Below, one piece after another: positions 61,601-64,000 of a stretch of 64,000 nucleotides of DNA. The notes under the pieces are model-generated. The model made no database searches. It was not told where the DNA came from and was given only the letters and a program-made list of their open reading frames with translations. Each line of letters begins with the position of its first letter. Positions within the stretch are counted from its first letter, which is position 1. Both the position numbers and the translations under genes were made by a program. Source of the stretch: Pleodorina starrii (Eukaryota; Chlorophyta; Chlorophyceae; Chlamydomonadales; Volvocaceae); assembly GCA_030267565.1 (NCBI GenBank), contig BRXU01000004.1:2796501-2860500 (forward strand), given 5' to 3'.

Positions 61601-62642
61601 ACCTGTGCCTCGTCGGGGCACCAGGCGGACCGGGCGGACCTGACGGCGGCGGCGGCGGCGGCGCGCGGAGGACGTGCATGATGAAGCGAGAGAGGCTGTG
61701 GCTGGCATGCAGCGCTGGGCTGTCGGGCGGACGACCTCGGGCTGCGGCGCCCAGTGGCATTGAACTCGAGATCCGAGTCGGAGATGGTGGCTTCGGAGCT
61801 GGAGGAGGAGGTGCTCGAGGAGCCGGAGCCGGAGGAGCTCGAGGCTGAGGAGGAGTCGGAGGGAGCTGGGGGCGGGGGGACAGCCGCGCGACCGCCGGCC
61901 AGCAGCCGCTGCTCGCGGCGCGCCTGGAGCTCCGCAAAGGCATCTGAGTGGGGCCGGCGGCGCTGCGGCAGCGCGGGCCGGGCTTGCGGATGAATGCTTG
62001 CGGGCTGGTCCGCGGGCCTTCTGGGATGTGGCTGCTGCTGCCGCGGTGGTTGGTGGTAGCGGCGGTGGCGCTGGTGCTCTTGCTCGGCGCTGTCGTACAT
62101 GTCATCGTCGTCGTCGTCGTCATCGTCCGGGCTGACCATCAGCTGCCTCAGCTGTTGGGCCCTGAGGGCAACCGGGTCCTTGCCGCGGTATGTGTCCGGG
62201 ATGTCCGCGGGGTCCGGCTCGAAGATGGAACGGACCATGTGGCCCGGTTCACCCATGAGGGTCACGCTGGCCTGGTTGCGGCGGTGCCGAATGCCTGTTA
62301 GGCGACAGGTGTTTGAATACGAGCGCATGGGGCAACAGAAAGGCCGCTGGAAGCTTAACGTGTGGCAGGAGTAGAAAACCTGGGAAAGGACACGCCGCAT
62401 ACGGGTGACCGCCGATGTTATTGTTTGAATTACTCATGCTCACCATTGACGTGTTGTTCCCAGCCGCTAGAAGGCACGGTACAGCCACAGGAATTACACT
62501 GACGCAAGCTGCCATCGTCCCGGCCCCGTCGGCGGACATCGGCACGGCCGTCGGCTCTAATGGGTTCCGAATCCCTTTCAGCGCGCTCTGAGCTGGGATG
62601 CTCTTGCCTGCCCCGCCTGCTGTTCCCCTTGAATGAACCCAT
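58624..62642 (-). CDS. Unrecognised protein with U1/matrin-type zinc finger and F-box-like segment near the C-terminus
   Basis: Five-exon model, 906 aa: 62642-62444; 62294-60427; 60056-59973; 59767-59614; 59039-58624. The sum is in frame and all junctions are GT-AG. Residues 49-70 form C49-x2-C52-x11-H64-x5-H70 (QCNSCGCTVPSSGWEQHVNG|IRH), the spacing of the U1C/matrin/dsRNA-binding zinc-finger class; intron 1 cuts it between the two histidines. Next are MGEPGHMVRSIFEPDPADIP, a run of nine Asp, Ser-rich and Gln-rich tracts, and long Ala/Gly/Pro-rich sequence. The late exons are ordered: LEAFGLRFSREDYLQ, LAPLESLWQLAPALVQLMQ, GCLRELRLCCPP, RRLAVLMGSHARLG|AASPLHSLPREVVEVLLDLAL. The last piece resembles an F-box first helix; after it comes a low-complexity Ala/Gly/Gln tail. 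RNA binding or ubiquitin-ligase recruitment would be inference only. Confidence 0.72.
61375..61435 (-). repeat. Poly-Gln tract in the zinc-finger protein
   Basis: CAG/CAA repeats encode about 18 Gln interrupted by Leu and Glu, immediately after an Arg/Leu-rich helix (LERYRRRLDAWLR). The combination suggests a coiled-coil extension. Length is likely variable. Confidence 0.85.
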
Positions 62643-63103
62643 TGGCGCCAGTCACGGATGAGTGACCCGCTGGCCTAGGAACATAGAAATCCAGGAAAGA
62701 CACCGTGAATCCCTGCGGTTCATCGCTGGAAACAGGGAAGTTCCATTCCCGGACCCACGGTTGGCTCGGTGAGCCGAGCCAACCGTCTTTAACGGTATCC
62801 TGACAACGACCGCTCATGAAACAAGAACAAACTCACTGGAACAAAAACAGAAGTTTATTCTTTCGCTGCCATATGCCAATAGTTATGCGATAATTATCAA
62901 AAACGGACATCCTGTGGCAACTTGCTGACCACTCACTAAATCCAGAGTGTGCGATGTCGGGCCTCGCAAGGCCTCAGCGGTTATGTTTGCGAGGTGTACA
63001 AGCTGCACGGCTTTCGGCGGATGGAAAGGTACGAGCATCCTGCTACCAGAGCTTGCTGAACTTCCATCTGTCCTCAAAGTGCCTTGCTCACCCTCTGCAG
63101 GGG
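62643..63103. other. Promoter side of the zinc-finger gene and GNAT 5' flank
   Basis: The minus-strand promoter of the zinc-finger gene should lie just above 62642. A perfect inverted repeat, GGTTGGCTCGG...CCGAGCCAACC, is visible at about 62760-62783. No gene is supported. Confidence 0.4.
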
Positions 63104-63106
63104 ATG

Positions 63107-63847
63107 ACTCGGCCTGTCTACACGTATCTTCCGGGCGCGGAGGTTACAGAACAGCAAATCAAGGACTGTGCTAGGTTATTTTCTGAGCACTATGGAGTTT
63201 GGGGAGAGTAGCCTGGTTCTTCGTCAAATCCAAAGCCTGGTTCGCGGGTCCGTCTGTCGGCGGAGCGGCTCAGAGCGCAATACCTGTTCAACACGGAAAC
63301 ATGTGACCTGGTAGTTGCGAAGATTGGCGACGAGCTCATCGGCCACGTCTTCGTGACCAAGTTCGAGTACCCGGGCCATGGGTCCGTCTGCTGGATTACC
63401 CAGGTCGTCGTGAGTGCATCTCACCGCAGCCACGGCATCGGCTCGAGACTATGTCGCATCGCGTGGTCATCTTGCACGAACGACTTCGCCTGTGGACTGG
63501 TCAGCTCTCACCCGCACGCTGTGAGGGCGCTTGAGTGCGCTACCGAGCGGCTGTGCGACCTCGACGCAATTACGGAGCATGCTGCTGGGCTCATTGAAGC
63601 AAGCGACATACCTTACATGCAGAACCGCCGGGTGGTTCAGCACACGGTCGACACGCAGTTCTACGTCGACCACACGGAGGTGAACCAGCTGATCAAAAAG
63701 CAGGTCAATTGGACGCTGGGGGAGCTTGCTGACGGCCACGAGTTTTTCGCCTTCACTTTCATGTCGTCTCCCCGGCGACGGGGGAGCGGGTCTGGTTCGC
63801 TCACTGGCAGCCCACCCAAACACACGAAGGTGTCGTCTCAGGAGTGA
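63107..63847 (+). pseudogene. GNAT-family N-acetyltransferase reading frame with an in-frame TAG
   Basis: One continuous frame runs from the ATG at about 63104-63107 to TGA at 63845-63847 but is interrupted by TAG at 63209-63211. Before the stop: VTEQQIKDCARLFSEHYGVWG. After it, still in frame: GSRVRLSAERLRAQYLF, LVVAKIGDELIGHVF, then the acetyl-CoA-binding motif A (WITQVVVSASHRSHGIGSRL, with the Q/R-x2-G-x-G/A pattern). A family-specific tail follows (FYVDHTEVNQLI, LGELADGHEFFAF). The two halves are co-linear, so the TAG lies in a loop between conserved blocks. The layout resembles uncharacterised GNAT proteins I associate with fungi. An upstream exon is possible: an acceptor-like CTCTGCAG precedes the ATG. 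It could be a pseudogene, a sequence error or a read-through gene. Confidence 0.6.
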
Positions 63848-64000
63848 CAAAGATTGAACGATTTGCTTGACGCGTGTCATGCCCCCTCAGAGCTGTGTCG
63901 CCCCCTGGTGAACGCCTGGCCCCGCAGCCGGACCGGACCCGGCTCCATGTTCATGCTGGGGATAACTTAAGGCGCGTCTGTGCAGGCATTCTTGGTACGC
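63848..64000. other. Window end, 3' flank of the GNAT frame
   Basis: Only 150 nt, with no coding signal seen. Confidence 0.4.

Noticed and set aside
63170..63242. Short intron removing the GNAT in-frame stop
   Set aside because: Any GT-AG pair that removes the TAG is only about 30-100 nt and either shifts the frame or deletes conserved residues on one side.

Overview
The window is nuclear DNA from a green alga, most likely volvocine (Chlamydomonas/Volvox-like). The evidence is very high GC, many short GT-AG introns, low-complexity Ala/Gln/Pro runs inside real exons, TGTAA as the likely poly(A) signal, plant-type chromatin and SBP-box genes, and a hydroxyproline-rich extracellular protein. 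All exon models were built by eye from splice sites, conserved protein motifs and intron phase. Each model given as a CDS closes in frame from ATG to stop.

Layout. 1-3266: no gene, probably 3' flank. 3267-20260 (minus): a 22-exon gene for a predicted secreted protein of 1,539 residues. It has a signal-peptide exon, four tandem copies of the same five-exon cassette (A-B-C-D-E), and a terminal exon that looks like a truncated A. I do not recognise the family; this is the most novel object in the window. About 21.3-21.9 kb (plus): a 5'-truncated non-LTR retrotransposon fragment. 22822-29126 (plus): RTF1, a Paf1-complex subunit. 30622-37676 (plus): an Enhancer-of-polycomb-like (EPL1) NuA4 subunit. 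41105-43374 (minus): a YchJ-type SEC-C protein with a probable plastid transit peptide and one GC-AG intron. 45914-50967 (minus): a large SBP-box transcription factor with poly-Q, ankyrin-like repeats and a C-terminal membrane anchor. 54645-57605 (plus): a dienelactone-hydrolase-family enzyme. 58624-62642 (minus): an unrecognised protein with a U1/matrin-type zinc finger and an F-box-like segment near its C-terminus. About 63.1-63.85 kb (plus): a GNAT acetyltransferase reading frame interrupted by an in-frame TAG.

The genes do not form an operon-like unit. RTF1 and EPL1 are adjacent, same-strand chromatin/transcription factors (H2B ubiquitination and elongation; histone H4/H2A acetylation). 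YchJ and the SBP factor are both on the minus strand, separated by 2.5 kb. The cassette gene probably acts in the cell wall or extracellular matrix, to judge from its signal peptide and Ser-(Pro)n linkers. No rRNA, tRNA, CRISPR array or complete mobile element was recognised.
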